Shown here: positions 1 through 13,667 of the stretch, piece after piece
Layout of the letters: each line of letters starts with the position of its first letter
How positions within the stretch are numbered: position 1 is the first letter of the stretch
NCBI GenBank assembly: GCA_001600695.1
Contig: BCKQ01000008.1
Location: 186,001 to 250,000 of the forward strand
Reading direction: 5' to 3'
Source: Ascoidea asiatica
Taxonomy: Eukaryota; Ascomycota; Saccharomycetes; Ascoideales; Ascoideaceae
Length of the DNA stretch: 64,000 nt
The notes under the pieces: generated by a model
Seen by the model: only the letters and a program-made list of their open reading frames with translations
Told to the model about the DNA's origin: nothing
Database searches by the model: none
Position numbers and translations under genes: made by a program

Positions 1-3000
1 GCTGTAATTACTGTTTTGATATCCTAGACCTGGCATAACCACACTGGTTTTTATCTGAGACATATTTCTCAAGGACAATAAGATCCATTCAAAGTGAATA
101 CACGCATAAACCCATGAATTAAATGATTGTGTGTTTATTGGACTGTGTACACAGTATTTATTGCATTCAATCTGTATACAAAACACTGAACACATGAATC
201 TAACTAACATACAGTAAAATATATGTGTAATCTAACAGTTAATCCCAACTAGCGTAACTTTCATGGTCAAATTAAGAGACAACACTAGTTAACAAACGTT
301 AATACTGTTTGATTGGCAAGTGCAATACTACTCCTGTTTTTATTCCTTTAATACCTTCAATACTCACAAAACTTATCTTTTTTTATGTTAACTGAATAAA
401 CACAAATCAGGTGAAAATACAAAAGTGGTGTAATATAATATACTTTCGTAAACTTTTTTTCACAATTATTATCAAAAAACTCGAAAATATGGCAAGATAA
501 CCTCTGAATATTCCAAAAATATAAAATAATAAGTATATCATTGTTTTTATTTAAAAAAAAAAATGAAAAATGTTTACAATTCAGAAAAAACCTAAAAATT
601 TTGGTCCTTTGAATTTTCTTCAAGCTAAATGAAATATTTAAAATCAGATAAAAAATCTTTCTTGAAGCCTTTAATTTGATAATTGTTCAAAAATTTGAAA
701 TAAATTAATGCATTAGAAAGGCCGCTTCTCTTTATCTTTTCCCTCTAGTTATTATACTGTTAGAAATAACTACTTGTACGTTTGCTTTAAAGCAAATAAA
801 ACGAAAAAAACAAAGTAAGGTTAAAATTGAATTCTTTTTGTATATTAAAAACACTATTCCCTATTTATTAAAAGCTGCTAACCCTCTTTTCACTTTATAG
901 AACTTTTCTAGAGGTTTGATAATAAATAATGTTTTCGTCTCCTCCTTTCTACTGATACTATTTGACGATTTTCAAAACTTTCGATAAATCCAGAAGTTTT
1001 TTTTAGTTCAAATTGATTCTAGTGGTTTTAAAAAAAAGACGCTAATTGATTTCGAATAACCTGTTTTCATTGGCTGATTAAACAGGTTAGTTTTTCACCT
1101 TACCGAGCTTCCATGTCGATTATCCTTGAAAAAAGTGAACACGAATAACAAGCTTGCTTCTGGTTGCATTCACTTGAGCCCACGATCTTGAACTTTTGAA
1201 ATTGGCTCTCGAGATTTCCGAAATTGACATCTTGCATACCACTTGCATTTTTTAATGAATAGCTGCATGTTTTTGGATGTTTATGCCTAATTTTGGTAAA
1301 TAAAGTTACAGTTCCTAAAGCTAATTGAATCTTAAGTTGATAATATTTGTTTGTGGATTTAACAGGCATTTTGATGCCAATATTTATTTGAAATTGCGTT
1401 TAGCGGAATTTCTCTTTGAGCATTTGCATTTAGAGATTATTATTAATAATTATTTTTCAATAATACTTCAATGCTTTATTTTCAGTACTTTAAATTGTTT
1501 TTTACTCAAGACTTAGTGAGTGAATAAAGTATCTATGTCATGTGATTCAACTACTACTGATCATGATCATCTACATTTTGATAATATTTTAGAAAAATAA
1601 TGAAACTTTTGAAATAAATGCTCTTGATGTAATAGAATTTTATCAGAAAGATCTATTATATTTCCCAATAAATTTCTTTAAAGATCTTGATTTTATGATT
1701 GAATGATGTGGAGAATTAAATAAAATTTAAATTTTGGAAAACTTACCATAATATTATTCAAAATTTTAAAAACAGAATAAATATATCTTTATTTGAATTG
1801 ATTGGAAGACAATAGTAATAGTCAATACCAATTAATCTTTTATTGTAATTAATATTCCAAAAACAATTTCTCCAGCTTTTCTCTATTCTTTTCGGTTTTT
1901 TCTACTTACCTTTCTGAATTTTCACTCTATTGGTGTATTCAAAATAACTAAAAAATTTAACCAGCTTCCCAAAAATAATTAAAAATAAAATAAAAGAAAT
2001 TAAAATTAGAGATTATTTTTTCTGGAAGAAAACTTATTTGAGAAGATAGAATTTCTTGCTTTTTTTTTTTTTTTGGTTATGAATCGAATAACATAAGCAT
2101 GAGTAATTCTATATTGTATTTCTTTATATTAATGAATGCTTAATAACTTTTTATTTATCCCCAGCTTTATATCTTTAAATTTCAATTTGGATCTGAATTT
2201 GGATTTCTAATTTCAGCTCCAATTTCATTTTTAAATATATTGAGAATATTAAAAATATAAAAAGTGAATAAAAGAATAACTAAAATTTGATTTTTTCTAT
2301 CATTTATAAAAGAATATAATTTTTGAAAATTCAGAAGAGGAAATTTAAAAAAAAATTGTATTTTTTTACAAAATTAATAACTTCTATGCGCCATTTTGTA
2401 TTCATTTCATCTGAATGAAATTTCAAAAATTGTTTCGAAATAATAGTGCACTCTTTATTTTATAATAGATAATAAAAATATAATAAGTAATCTATTTACA
2501 GTAAATGAAATCGGAAAATTTGACAGTAGCATAAAATATAATAATGATAGTTTTCAAATCTCTGGCGATTCTTTATTGCCATCAAAATTATATCAAAAAT
2601 AAGAACTAAAAAAGGTCAATGAAATAATATATATATGTTACAATATTTGAATCAAGAACAATTGAACGTATTGAATTAGAGTCATACTTTACTATATGTC
2701 AAAATAAAAAATCCGAATTCAATTTTAATTGGCATTTATTTTTCCTATTCGCTACGCTCGTCTAGAAAATTATATTCTAATTTTCTTAAACACTGAAGTT
2801 TATGGTGAGGTCTGTGAGTAAAATAATGTTAAAATTCAAGAAAATTTCATTTAATTCAATAATATCATTCACTCTCGTATTATATCATCATCAATAGCTA
2901 TTTCATTTCTCTGCTAAAAAAGGTCAGAATATGTCTTTCAAAAAATTTCTTTTTGTTCCTCTTTCAAAAAAAACCAAAAATTGAAATCTCATCCGAACTG

Positions 3001-3369
3001 ATTTTGTTTAGAGAAAAAAAAAATTCGGCTAAAACGTAAACAGACAGCTACTCAGTATTTTGCTAAATCGGGAAGGTAGACAACAAAATTACCACATGTG
3101 GAAAGTAAAGCTCCAACTGGATGATTATACAAGCATTTAAAGAAGTAACTCTGCTTCAAATCTACAAAGAACATACAAAAGGAGAAAGAGGATAAAAATG
3201 CAAAAAAAAAAGAGAAAAAAATAGAAAAAAAAAAGAAACAAAAAAAAAAGGTATATGCCGAAAATAACGCAGTACTAAAGCAGACGACGTCACTCAGCAT
3301 TTTTTTGCAATTTAACACCAAGGGTAAGAGAATAAGCAATCAAATCAAACACTTTAAAACTACTGTTTT

Positions 3370-3387
3370 TGCTGCGCGCACGCAGCA
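3370..3387. repeat. Perfect 7-bp inverted repeat, TGCTGCG / CGCAGCA, 4-nt loop
   Basis: TGCTGCG at 3370-3376 is followed by the loop CGCA and its exact reverse complement at 3381-3387. This very GC-rich palindrome lies in AT-rich DNA about 860 bp upstream of the ACE2-like start codon. It could be a site for a dimeric regulator. I do not recognise the motif. Confidence 0.7.
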
Positions 3388-3434
3388 TTATTTTACGGAG
3401 CCAATAACAGTTCCACCGGATGTATAGTAGCGCA

Positions 3435-3446
3435 TAAACATGTTTA
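3435..3446. promoter_or_regulatory. Palindromic forkhead-type site TAAACATGTTTA
   Basis: TAAACATGTTTA is a perfect 12-bp palindrome. On its right side it reads TGTTTAC, the complement of the forkhead core GTAAACA. In Saccharomyces cerevisiae ACE2 and SWI5 belong to the CLB2 cluster, which is driven by Mcm1 and Fkh2 in G2/M. A forkhead site about 800 bp upstream of this ACE2/SWI5 homologue fits that. The adjoining CTATTTTAAGG is only an imperfect CC(A/T)6GG box, so Mcm1 binding is speculative. Confidence 0.4.
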
Positions 3447-3620
3447 CTATTTTAAGGTTCCAACTTTGCAAAAACCCAAAGTTTTTACCATGATGCCATG
3501 CATTTAAACGCATTCTTTTTGACTTCCTAAAACTATAATGCGCTGTGCTTTACAATACCTCCGACCGTCATAAATTAAAGTCAAATTCTTTTTGACCTTT
3601 ATTTTACTCTTTATTTCAAG

Positions 3621-3674
3621 TTGCAAATGATTGCAGTGATTGCAAATGTTTGCAAACTATTGCAATTGATTGCA
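3621..3674. repeat. Six TTGCA boxes with about 10-bp phasing
   Basis: TTGCA begins at 3621, 3631, 3640, 3650, 3660 and 3670, so spacing is 10, 9, 10, 10 and 10 bp. The bases between boxes vary (AATGA, GTGA, AATGT, AACTA, ATTGA), so only TTGCA and its spacing are kept. One-turn phasing puts every box on the same face of the helix. The array lies about 570-625 bp upstream of the ACE2-like gene. Confidence 0.75.
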
Positions 3675-4245
3675 CTTTATCTTCTTTGGGCTTCGCTTTT
3701 GGCTTCAACTGACTACAACTAACCTCAAAACACAAGCATCTCAAGGCTCTTTGCTTCGCTGAGTTGGACTTTATTTGCTTTCGTGCAAATTTAATGCTTC
3801 CGAAATTATTTACATCTTTCTTCAATCGGTAATCTCTTTTTTGAGACCTTTCATACAATTTTATATAAATAACTTAGTACCAGTCCCCTTGACATATTAT
3901 TTCAATTAGTTTTTGCTACTTTCTAGACCTGAAAAACCTATATAATTCACTAAAATTCCTTTAAGTTGTTCGCAACTCTTCATTCTTAATTTTATCTTCA
4001 AATACATATCAATTTATTTCATATTGCTAATCTCACGTACTATCAACTTCATAAACTATCAATAACAATTTTCAATCCAATTCTCACTTACATTATCTTT
4101 TACTAACCTAGTTTAATCAAATTCTAAAACACAACCAATATATTCAATAAATTTTTTTATATACATTTCTCAATCTATCTTTATATTCATATATTTATAA
4201 ATTTAAAGATTCATAGATTTTCCTATTAAAAATTTAAATTAAATA

Positions 4246-5423
4246 ATGACCACTTTTGAGTCTCCAACTAGAGATTTAAATTCTTATACTCATTCCCAGT
4301 ATCATAATAATTACAGCCCTGATCAAGCTTCAAATATTTCTTCTAATCTTCAATCTGATCCTTTTCAATCTCCAATAAAAAATCAGTCTAATTTTTTTAA
4401 TTCTCCCGTTTCTTTAAATGGAAATAATTATTTATTGGATCCACCTTCTTCCAATTTCCAGAATCAAAATTTCATTCCAATTTTGAATCAAAATCAAAAT
4501 CAAAACCAAAATCAAAGTCAGAATTTAGTTCAAAATTTAAATACCAATTTAAACCAAAATTTAATTCAAAATTCAAATCAAATTTTTAATAATAATTTTA
4601 ACAATTTTAATAATAATACTACTAATAATAATAATAATAGTAATTTTACTTCTGTTCCAAATCCTCAAGATCTTGATTTATTTTTAAATAATTATTCAAT
4701 AAAATTTGATGCTCCAGAAAATGTAAATCATAATATTAATGAACAACTTTTAAATGAATTAGATGTTTCTCCATCTTTAACTGAAAGAGGAGATTTATCA
4801 AATGATATAAATATTTTAACAAATTCAATCCAATTTTCACATATTGATTCTAATCAAAATAACCAAGATAATCAAGAAAATCAAAAAAAATCAAAAAAAC
4901 ATTCAAGAAGATTAAGTGGAACTGCAACATTTGGCTTTTCAAATCATGATAAAGAATTAAATATTCCGGGCTTAACAACAAACATAAATCAAAATCAAAA
5001 TCAAATTCAAATTCAAAATTTTACTAATCAACAAGAGCTTAATAATTTTCAACACCAATTACAACTTCAACAACAACAGCAGCAACAACAGCTTCAAAGT
5101 TTAAATCAAGATGCAAATTCAATTCCTTCTCTTTCTTCAACAATGAAATCTTCTGCCACTAATTTATCACCAAATATAGAAACCAATTCACAATTGATTC
5201 AAAATCCAGTCAGAGTTGAACAACTTCAAAAATTGCAACAATTACAACTTCAATTAGATTTACAGAAAATTCAACTTCAACTAGAATTTTCAAACAACCA
5301 AAATAGTCAAAATAATCAAAATAATAATAGAATTAATCAAGAAATTAATAATAATAATTATTCTCCCAATAATGCAAATCCTGCAAACTATAATTTCTCT
5401 CCACCCGTTCAACAGCAACAACT

Positions 5424-5459
<36 letters not shown>

Positions 5460-6567
5460 GCAATTAAAACCAGAAGACCAAATTGTCACAAATAATTTTT
5501 CTGCTCAATACCTTTCTGATGTTTCAAGGATAATCAACAATAATAATTACATTCCAAATTATCCAGATGATATTACTCCTTATTTAAGTAGCTCACTTTA
5601 TTTGGGCTTTCCTAAAACAGAAAGAGCAATGTCTTCTCCAATTAGAATAAATGAAAGTGAAAATTCCGAAAAAAATTTAAGAGCAAGAAGTAATAGTCCT
5701 TTAAAAAAATCTAAAGGTTTAAATAGTCATGCACCAAATACTTTAAAAATACGATTACCTTCTCAAAAATTCATCCAACCATTGTCTTCTCCATCAAATA
5801 ATACTTTTAATAAAAAGAAAAATTCAACTGTTATAAGGCAATTATCATGGGAACAAGTTGAAGCATCTGAATTTGAAAAAGGATTAAATGATAAAGAAAA
5901 TCAAAAACCTAAAGCCAAAAGAAATAAAACTTTTAAAATTTCAACTTTGCCACCTGGTGAAATTGATAGATTTATAATAAGACCAACTGAAGAAAAAACT
6001 TTTATTTGCAATTTTAATAATTGTGGAAAAAATTTTACAAGAAGATATAATATCAGATCTCATATTCAAACACATCTTAGTGATAAACCTTTTAATTGTC
6101 CACATATGTCTTGTAAAAAAGCCTTTGTTAGACAACATGATCTTAACAGACATCAGAAAATTCATCTTAGAGACCAAAATGATATATTTTGTGAATGTGG
6201 TAAAAGCTTTTGCAGAGTTGATGCTTTAAAAAGACATAAAATCAGAAATATTTGTAAAGGAGGTGTTCAAATTGAAGGATTCATCAAAAAACCAGCAAAA
6301 AAGAGAGGAAGACCAAGAAAGCATCCAATAAGCCCAGAAGCTGAAGCTGATATAATTGAAAAATTAGACAAAACCAATTATCAAAGTACTCATAGTCATT
6401 CTGAAGAAAGTGAAGAAGAGGAAGATAATAAAATAAGCTATAATGATAATCAAAATGATGCTAAAATTTTTACCAACGATCAGCTTTCAATGGAATTCTC
6501 CTTCCCAGAAAATCTTTCTTCTGATTCAAGTCAAGGTGATATTCATCCTCAGGAACAGCATGATTAA
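4246..6567 (+). CDS. ACE2: Ace2/Swi5-type C2H2 zinc-finger transcription factor
   Basis: This 773-residue protein is disordered and Asn/Gln-rich for most of its length, with Q runs near 271-286 and 389-406. It carries three contiguous zinc fingers at the C-terminal side: C588-C593-H606-H610, C618-C623-H636-H640, and a C2HC finger C649-C651-H664-C670. The finger sequence (RRYNIRSHIQTH, VRQHDLNRH, CECGKSF) is the Swi5/Ace2 signature. An AT-hook-like GRPRK follows at 688-692. Residues 219-224, HSRRLS, match the Cbk1 consensus H-x-[RK]-[RK]-x-[ST], which favours Ace2 over Swi5. Several S/T-P sites, including SPIK and SPLKK, look like Cdk sites. By family it should switch on daughter-cell separation and G1 genes, with localisation set by Cdk and the RAM pathway. 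In yeasts with one such gene it covers both Ace2 and Swi5 roles. Confidence 0.88.
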
Positions 6568-7256
6568 CTTCAAAGATAATAATAGGATAATTGTTTCATA
6601 GATTTGTTTTCTCTTTCTTCTCCTTACTTTACATTTCAATTTTAGGATATATTCTCGTTGGTTTAATTCGAACATTTGCAGCTTTATTGTACATTGATAT
6701 AAATTTTTTTTCACCGTTTCACTTCTTTTCACTTCTTCAATTTCTTATATGTGTTTATGTTTTCCTTAATTGAGAACTCGTTTTAGAAACACTTTTCTTT
6801 AATTTGTAAGATATTTTAAAAGTTATTTTTTTCCTCCTTTTTTTTTTGGGTATGATTTCTATGATTAATCTTTTATATTATTTTTCTTCTTTTTGTTTTA
6901 CTTTATTAGACTTTTATAATTTTTTTCATTGTTTTTATAAACACTTTGAGAAACCTTGATCCAAGGTGTCTCAAGATTTTTAGCTAGCATTACACGTATA
7001 CAAATAAACATTTATATCAATTCCAAAAAGCTCTGTGTTTACAGTCAAGTCGAAAATATTTAGTTTACAAGTTTTATTTAGATTAAATTAAATATATTAA
7101 AGTGATTAATATCATTATCACAAAAAAGAAATGCACAAAAATTAAAGGAAAAAAAACGAGTCCTTTTTAAAACTAAAAGTTAAATAAAACACTTAAGTGA
7201 ACAAAAAAAAAATAAAAACGGTTAAAATAATGTAATAAATTAAATAAAAGAAGAGT
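6568..7256. other. Convergent 3' intergenic region
   Basis: This 0.7 kb lies between the convergent 3' ends of the ACE2-like gene and STT4. It is T-rich on the left (3' UTR of the + gene) and A-rich on the right (3' UTR of STT4 on the - strand), as expected for back-to-back polyadenylation signals. I see no gene in it. Confidence 0.7.
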
Positions 7257-10200
7257 TCAATAAGGAATTCCATTTGTCAATCTTTGGAACTCATCATATC
7301 CTTTGGTAGTATAACTTTCCAAACTTTTGTGAATCAATTTTCTCATATATAAAGCGGCTGCCTTTTCACTTTTCATAGGAACAAATCTTGATCTTAGATT
7401 TTTTATTGTGATATCACCTTTAAAGCAAGGAAGACCACTGCCAAGCATAGGTAAAACGCATTTGATAATTGTATCCATATATGGTCTTGCTGCCAAATAT
7501 CCTTTAACACAGAGTTCTTCAAACCATTTAAAAGCTTGAGTTTCATTACTTCCACCCATGACTTGAATCATTTCTCGAGTTAATTTGAATGGAGCTACTT
7601 CAAATTTAAGTCCACCAGGAACGATATCAAAAATAAAACCAAAATCAATATGTAGTATATGTCCTTGATCATCATACATGATATTACCATTATGTCTATC
7701 TTTGAACTGCAATAAAAACGAAATAATCGAATAAGCAGCTAAAGACTTCACAAAATTATTTCGCGCCTGTTGAAACTCTATAGAGTCTTCTGGACCGAAT
7801 TTAGTAATGAAATATTCATATAGTCCATTTACAGCCTCACGACCAAGCATATCACGAGAAATAGAATTTGGAAGAACATCAATTACACCACAACCAGGAG
7901 CTGTAGCTGTAACTCTATATGGGAAGACATATAAATCCAATCCCTTAGCTGTCCATATGGATCTAAAAACAGATATTAATTGCAAAGCTAAGACATCTTG
8001 ACGACAATCATCGCCTACTTTAAAAATAGCACTTTGCCATTTCTCAACGAAAGAAATTTGAAGGTTATCATCTTCATCATAATCTTCGACTTCTTTTTTG
8101 ATCCTAAAAGTAGCCAAAAAGGGTGCTTTGGCATGGGACTGTAATGGTTTACCAGAATTTCGATTAATATTAATAACAACCCCATCCGGATTACTGGGTA
8201 AATATACTCCAGGTTTAACAACTATTTTTTTCATTTCTTCATCAATTTTCATTTTTTTCTCTGCTTTTGATTTTTTAATATAAGGTTTTAATTTACCTGA
8301 AATTGATGTGACTTCATTAAAAAAAGAAAATTCTTTTCTGTAAAAAGAAAGATCTGCTGCACTAAGGGATTTTATCATAATAGAAGAAATCTCGTCCAAT
8401 ATTGGTTTCAAATCATCAGGAATAGTAGAGTCTTCATCCTTAAAACTATTTGCTTTCATATTCCATATAATTTGATGAGCAAAAAGCTGACTTATCTGAG
8501 CAGTTTCAATTATAAATCTAGCTACATACCCCAATTTATCAAATCTTAATGCTTGAACAATTTGAGGAACATAAAAAAAAGTTAAGTTTACGTCTTTACT
8601 TTCCAAAGATCTCATGGTAAATTGAAGCACATATGGATTCACATCGTATGGTGGTAAAAATAAATTTACAGAATCAATAGGAGATACTGGACTCCAATAT
8701 AACAAGCACAGAAGAGATAAATCAGAATTATCACCTTCAGCATCCAAAATATACTTTACAGCATCAGGATATTTCATAGCACTCAAAGGAAAGGATCTTA
8801 AAAGATTTCTTAAAAGAGTTGTATATCTTTTACTGCTGGCAGGATTTGATGTAATTTCAGTATTATACTTCTCTACTAGATTAATGGCCAAAATCGGATC
8901 AAGCTTAAAAGCAAATTTTACTAAAGTTTCATTAACGGAGAGTCCAGTTCTCAATAGGGAACCTGTTGTCTCTTTGGGGGTTAATGGTGTTAACCAACTA
9001 GATAGTTTTGAAACCTCATTATCGAGAAATAGAAGCAAAAGATCTCTTTTATAGCCAACCAAAGAACTTGAACCTTTTTGGAAGTTCCCAAAATTGATAT
9101 TTTTTAAAGTCAGCCCTATGTCAGTTAGTAAATTCATATCTGTTTTGATTTTAAGTAAGTTATTACCAAATGACCAGCTAGACTTTGAGCGGAACCAAGT
9201 CAAGGAACCTTCCAAAATAGAATTTATTAAAGCTAATGATTTTTTAACAAAGCCTGCTTTGACATTAGCTGAATATATCTCAAGGCATAATTTTATCAAC
9301 TCAAAACGAATTAGCCTCGAGAAAGGGTGTAAACTAGCCTCGGAAAGATTTTCTAATCCTAAAAATGCAATACTCGTAAACTGCTTTAGAAGATGTGAAC
9401 TAAGAAAGGAGTAGGCTTGGAAATTAGATTGTAGTAGACGAATTATCTGCAAATGGCATTTAAAAAGTCCATTCACTCCATTTGCATGATGTTCGATATC
9501 TTTTTTATTACTTGGAGCATATTCCATCCTAGCAAACTCGGCATCGACCAAGACAACACTATTATCGAAAATTCCCCTTTTCAGTATTATAGAACGAGTG
9601 AAGCTTGATAAAATAGAAGAATAAAGAATAACTTTTTTCTTTGAGTTCAATTTTTTCAAGACTATTAACCAGAAAGATATAGCTATACCCATGATAGACG
9701 GCTTGAAAATTTCAAAAGGTAGTCCGACAATGTGTCTAATAATTTCTCCATCATAGTCGGGAAATTTATTTGAAAGTAATATATTTGACATATCTTGTAA
9801 TAAAGTGAAAATCTCCTTATCTCTAACAAAATGATTATTTCCTTGATTTTCTTCCATTAACTTCATATAATTACAACTTTTTTCTAACAATATTTTTAGA
9901 TGAGAAGTTGTATCTAAATCCTGACCCATCAGACCTTTTCCAGGTAAATAATTTTGGTTACCTCCTCTAAGAGCAGACGAAATAGTATATTTAGACAAAA
10001 ATCCCGATAAAGTATCAACTTTCTGGAATAAATTCAAACTTTTGGAGAAAGATCCAATGTTAAAGAGTTCTCTATCGGATGGATATATTGTTCCAATCAT
10101 TTCCATTGCAAAAGAAACGCCAAATTGAATTTCAGTACTATGACTAGGGTTGAATTTTTTGTATCCTTCATCTTCGAGTCTAGGGTTCCTTGATATATAG

Positions 10201-13200
10201 GATTGAAGTAATGATTTCATATCAATACTTGATTTCATTAATGCAATTTTCACCCATTCCTTCGATTTCTGATAAACTTTATCTAATGTATTGTATCTCC
10301 AAGATAAGCTATCCGATAATAATAGTTTTCTCGTCCTTTTGTTATTATTAACACTGGATATAAAGAAAAATTCAAACGTTGGATCATACTTATGCTCGTC
10401 TAAGTCAACAACACTTTGAAATAATAAAGACATAAGATTTAATAGAGTGAAGATTGTGTTAATGTTGCAAAGAAAGTTGGGGAATTTTTTAATAATAATA
10501 TCTAAGCATTCGAATGCAGCATCTTGTAAATGAGCATTTTTGTGACAACATAAAATCAAGATTTCATTGATTTGAATAGGGACAGATGCAATTGAAAATA
10601 TTTGTCCGGACTTAGTTTGAAGGCTGCTATGTTTTAAAATAGTAATCAACAATTTTTGGCAATTAGAAATTATGATATTCTTGACAAACTTTTCTAAATT
10701 ACTGATCTTTATAGAAGGATCTGATAAGTAAACCAAATTTTTATGAATGATTCCTGTTTCCATTCTTAATCCTTCTAATAATATAGTTGACGATAGAAAC
10801 ATTATTTTTGAATTACTTAATGCTTTCATTTCAAGAGTATTCAATCCGACAGATTCAGCAATTTTCTCTTTTTGATATTTCAAGTTATGATGAGAAGACC
10901 CTCTTCTCAAAACAGTATTTAAATCAAGAGAAGTTTCATTATTTTGATAAAAAGATTCAGAGGCTAAGGGAGGAGAGTTATAAGCTATTCGGCATAACTC
11001 CTTTCTGAATTCTTTAGTAATTTCAGCCTCGTTAAAATATCCATGAACAACCATGTTATACCATATATTCCTAAATAAATCAATAGTTTTTTGATCAAGT
11101 GAATCGATTATCAAAGGACTTTCCTTTAAAGAAACTGATGGAGAAGGCAAAAGAAGAGCAAGTGGCTTAAGATAGATTGAAATTTGTTTTCCTATTTCAG
11201 ATATTTCACCGTGGGATCTGTGCTGATTGAAGTTTTCTACATCACCTTTTACAATAATTTGTCCAAGCAAATCATGTAAAAATATTGTATAGGCAGGATT
11301 AACGTTTCCGCTAGAAAAATCATAAAGAACATTTCCATTTTCATCACAAAGAGAAGAAGGTTTAGTGAAAGATGTTCTTACTTTTTTCTTACGCAAAATT
11401 GAAGGAATACTCTCTAAATCATCAGTTTCTTTCATTTCTTCAGACTTATCAACTTCAGCTAAGTAGGCATCAAAATCTTCATCACTTAAATAAAAGTTTT
11501 GTTTCAAAATCTTTGAAATTTTGCACAAACTTTTAAGAACTTCTTTGATGTAAACAGTATTTTCGAACTTAATAGCTGTTTTTAAAATCGAATTATAAAA
11601 TTTTAAAACTAAAGTAAAATTTTTTGGATCGAAAAATAAAATTTCTGTAATTTTATATACATTTCTCAAAATTAGTAGATTCAAAAATTTATTAAGCTTG
11701 GAAACAGGAGAAGATTTTGATTTATTCAGTCTAGGAGAAATCATATTACTAGTTTCTTCATTTAGTGAAATATCAGACATTTTAAATTTTTGTGATAAAA
11801 TACTTATAACGAGAAGAGTTATATCCTTTTGATTATAATTAATTGTCAATTCAATTAAAGCATGCATATAATTTTTGAAAGCGAGTTCAAGATAATTATA
11901 AGGACTGGTGGGATTTTCTTCATTCACAGAATAAAGATCTGATTTATTTCCATTTGCAGAAAAATCATGTTTTTCGTTATTATTTTCTGAAGATATAGAT
12001 GATGATTCGGGAGATAAGCTATTAATTTTACTTTTAGGAGTTCCAATAGTCGATGATTCTCGGTCAACTTCTTCATTAGGAGTGCTTGGAGGTAGAAGTT
12101 CTTTAATTCCTGTTTTTGTTAATTTTGGTTTTCTGATATTGGGTAAATCACGATCATAAGTTGACCTATTATAAGCATCTTGAATATGCTCATCATCAAT
12201 AGTCAACATGTTAACAATTGAGTATATAGCTCCTACAATTAGGTCATCTTTTTGAGCAGAATATGTTGATCTTTTAGAATTTGAATTGGTAGAATCAGTT
12301 GAGGAAATTGAAATTTTTTTAAATGCTAATGCTATACAAAATAAAGATTTCTTTAAAATTTTATTAATTTGTAAATTTGGATTATTGAAGATTATTAATG
12401 AGATTTTTTTATTTAACAAACCAGGAATTTTACTATTTTTAGGATCTAAAGATAATAATGATAAAAATCCTAAAATATTGAAACTTAAAGAAGGATTAAT
12501 TAATTCATTATTATCATCTGAATTCAAACTATAAGTATCAGGATTAATATCATCTTCAGTAATTGAACTTGAAGAATCTAAATTAACTAAAAGATTTTTA
12601 TTGAATAAATTTTCCATTATAAATACATTTTTCAAAACTTTTGTAAAATAACCAATTTGAAAAATTTCAAGAATTAATGATTTATTTTTATAAATTAATT
12701 CAACTCTTTCTAATGATGATAACGATATATAATTATCATTGTTATCATTATTATCGTTATTATCATTATTATTTATGGAAGAATTTGAAAATGATTTTTC
12801 CAAAGTAAAATTTTTACTTGAAGAGCCATTTTGTAAAATCCATAAATCATTTAAAGAAGATAAAATGATATAGTTAAACAAATTTAATTCATTTGAAGTA
12901 AATGAATCAATTGATTTATAAGATTGAAATAATGAATCATTCGAAGAGTCTGAAAAAATTGAGGCATTTTCTTTAAATTGATCATTATTATCATTTAAAT
13001 TATTACCATTCAATAAACGAGAATTAATATTATTGCCATTAATAATAATATTATTATTATTATTATGATTTTGATTATTAACAATATTATTTTGTAAATT
13101 ATTAAGAATGGAATTTTCATCATCTGTACTAATTGAAGGAATATCATCTAATAAATTTTCTTTTGAAGGAAAATTTTCTCTTAAATTTATAAAAGGATCA

Positions 13201-13617
13201 TCAAAAGAAATTGGAATTGGAATATTAGGAGTTTCAATTTCGTTATATTTCAAATAAACTAAAGTTTCAATCAAAGATCTTTTTTTAATTGAACTACTTA
13301 AAGAATTATTCTTAAAGCTTGAATTTGAAAGTCTAATATTATTATTGTTGTTGTTGATATTATTATTGTTATCATTGCCATTGTTATTGATATTAAGAAT
13401 ATTATTAGTTTTATCATTATTAATATTGTTATTATCATTATTAAAATTTTTTTTATCGTTTATAGAAAATAATAAATCTGATTTAAAATTTTTTGATGGT
13501 TTACTTATTGGTTTAATATTTGAAATATCAAGTAAAATATTTAATTTAATTAAATTTAAATATTTTAAAAATAATAAACTTGAAAAATCAGTTATATTAT
13601 CATCATAATCATCATCC

Positions 13618-13667
<50 letters not shown>

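Larger units (their letters stand above)
1..4245. other. Gene-poor intergenic stretch, ending in the ACE2-like promoter
   Basis: There is no convincing protein-coding gene in this 4.2 kb. The only ORFs are under 96 codons, AT-biased and unlike any family I know. From about 3360 rightward the composition changes: there is a GC-rich inverted repeat (3370-3387), a TAAACATGTTTA palindrome (3435-3446) and a phased TTGCA array (3621-3674). These are most simply read as the regulatory region of the zinc-finger gene that starts at 4246. Left of about 3300 I see only AT-rich sequence with short A and T runs. An unrecognised non-coding RNA or decayed gene cannot be excluded. Confidence 0.6.

Noticed and set aside
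1100-1369. 89-codon ATG-started ORF on the - strand
   Set aside because: No recognisable domain, composition like the surrounding intergenic DNA, and ORFs of this length are expected by chance in several kb. Left out as a gene.
3616-3858. 80-codon ORF across the TTGCA array
   Set aside because: It has no ATG at its left-most start (the codon is TTG), and part of it merely translates the TTGCA repeat.
4099-4114. TACTAAC branch-point sequence upstream of the ACE2-like ATG, suggesting a leader intron
   Set aside because: No GTATGT- or GTAAGT-type donor lies upstream in the interval, and the motif can occur by chance in AT-rich DNA.
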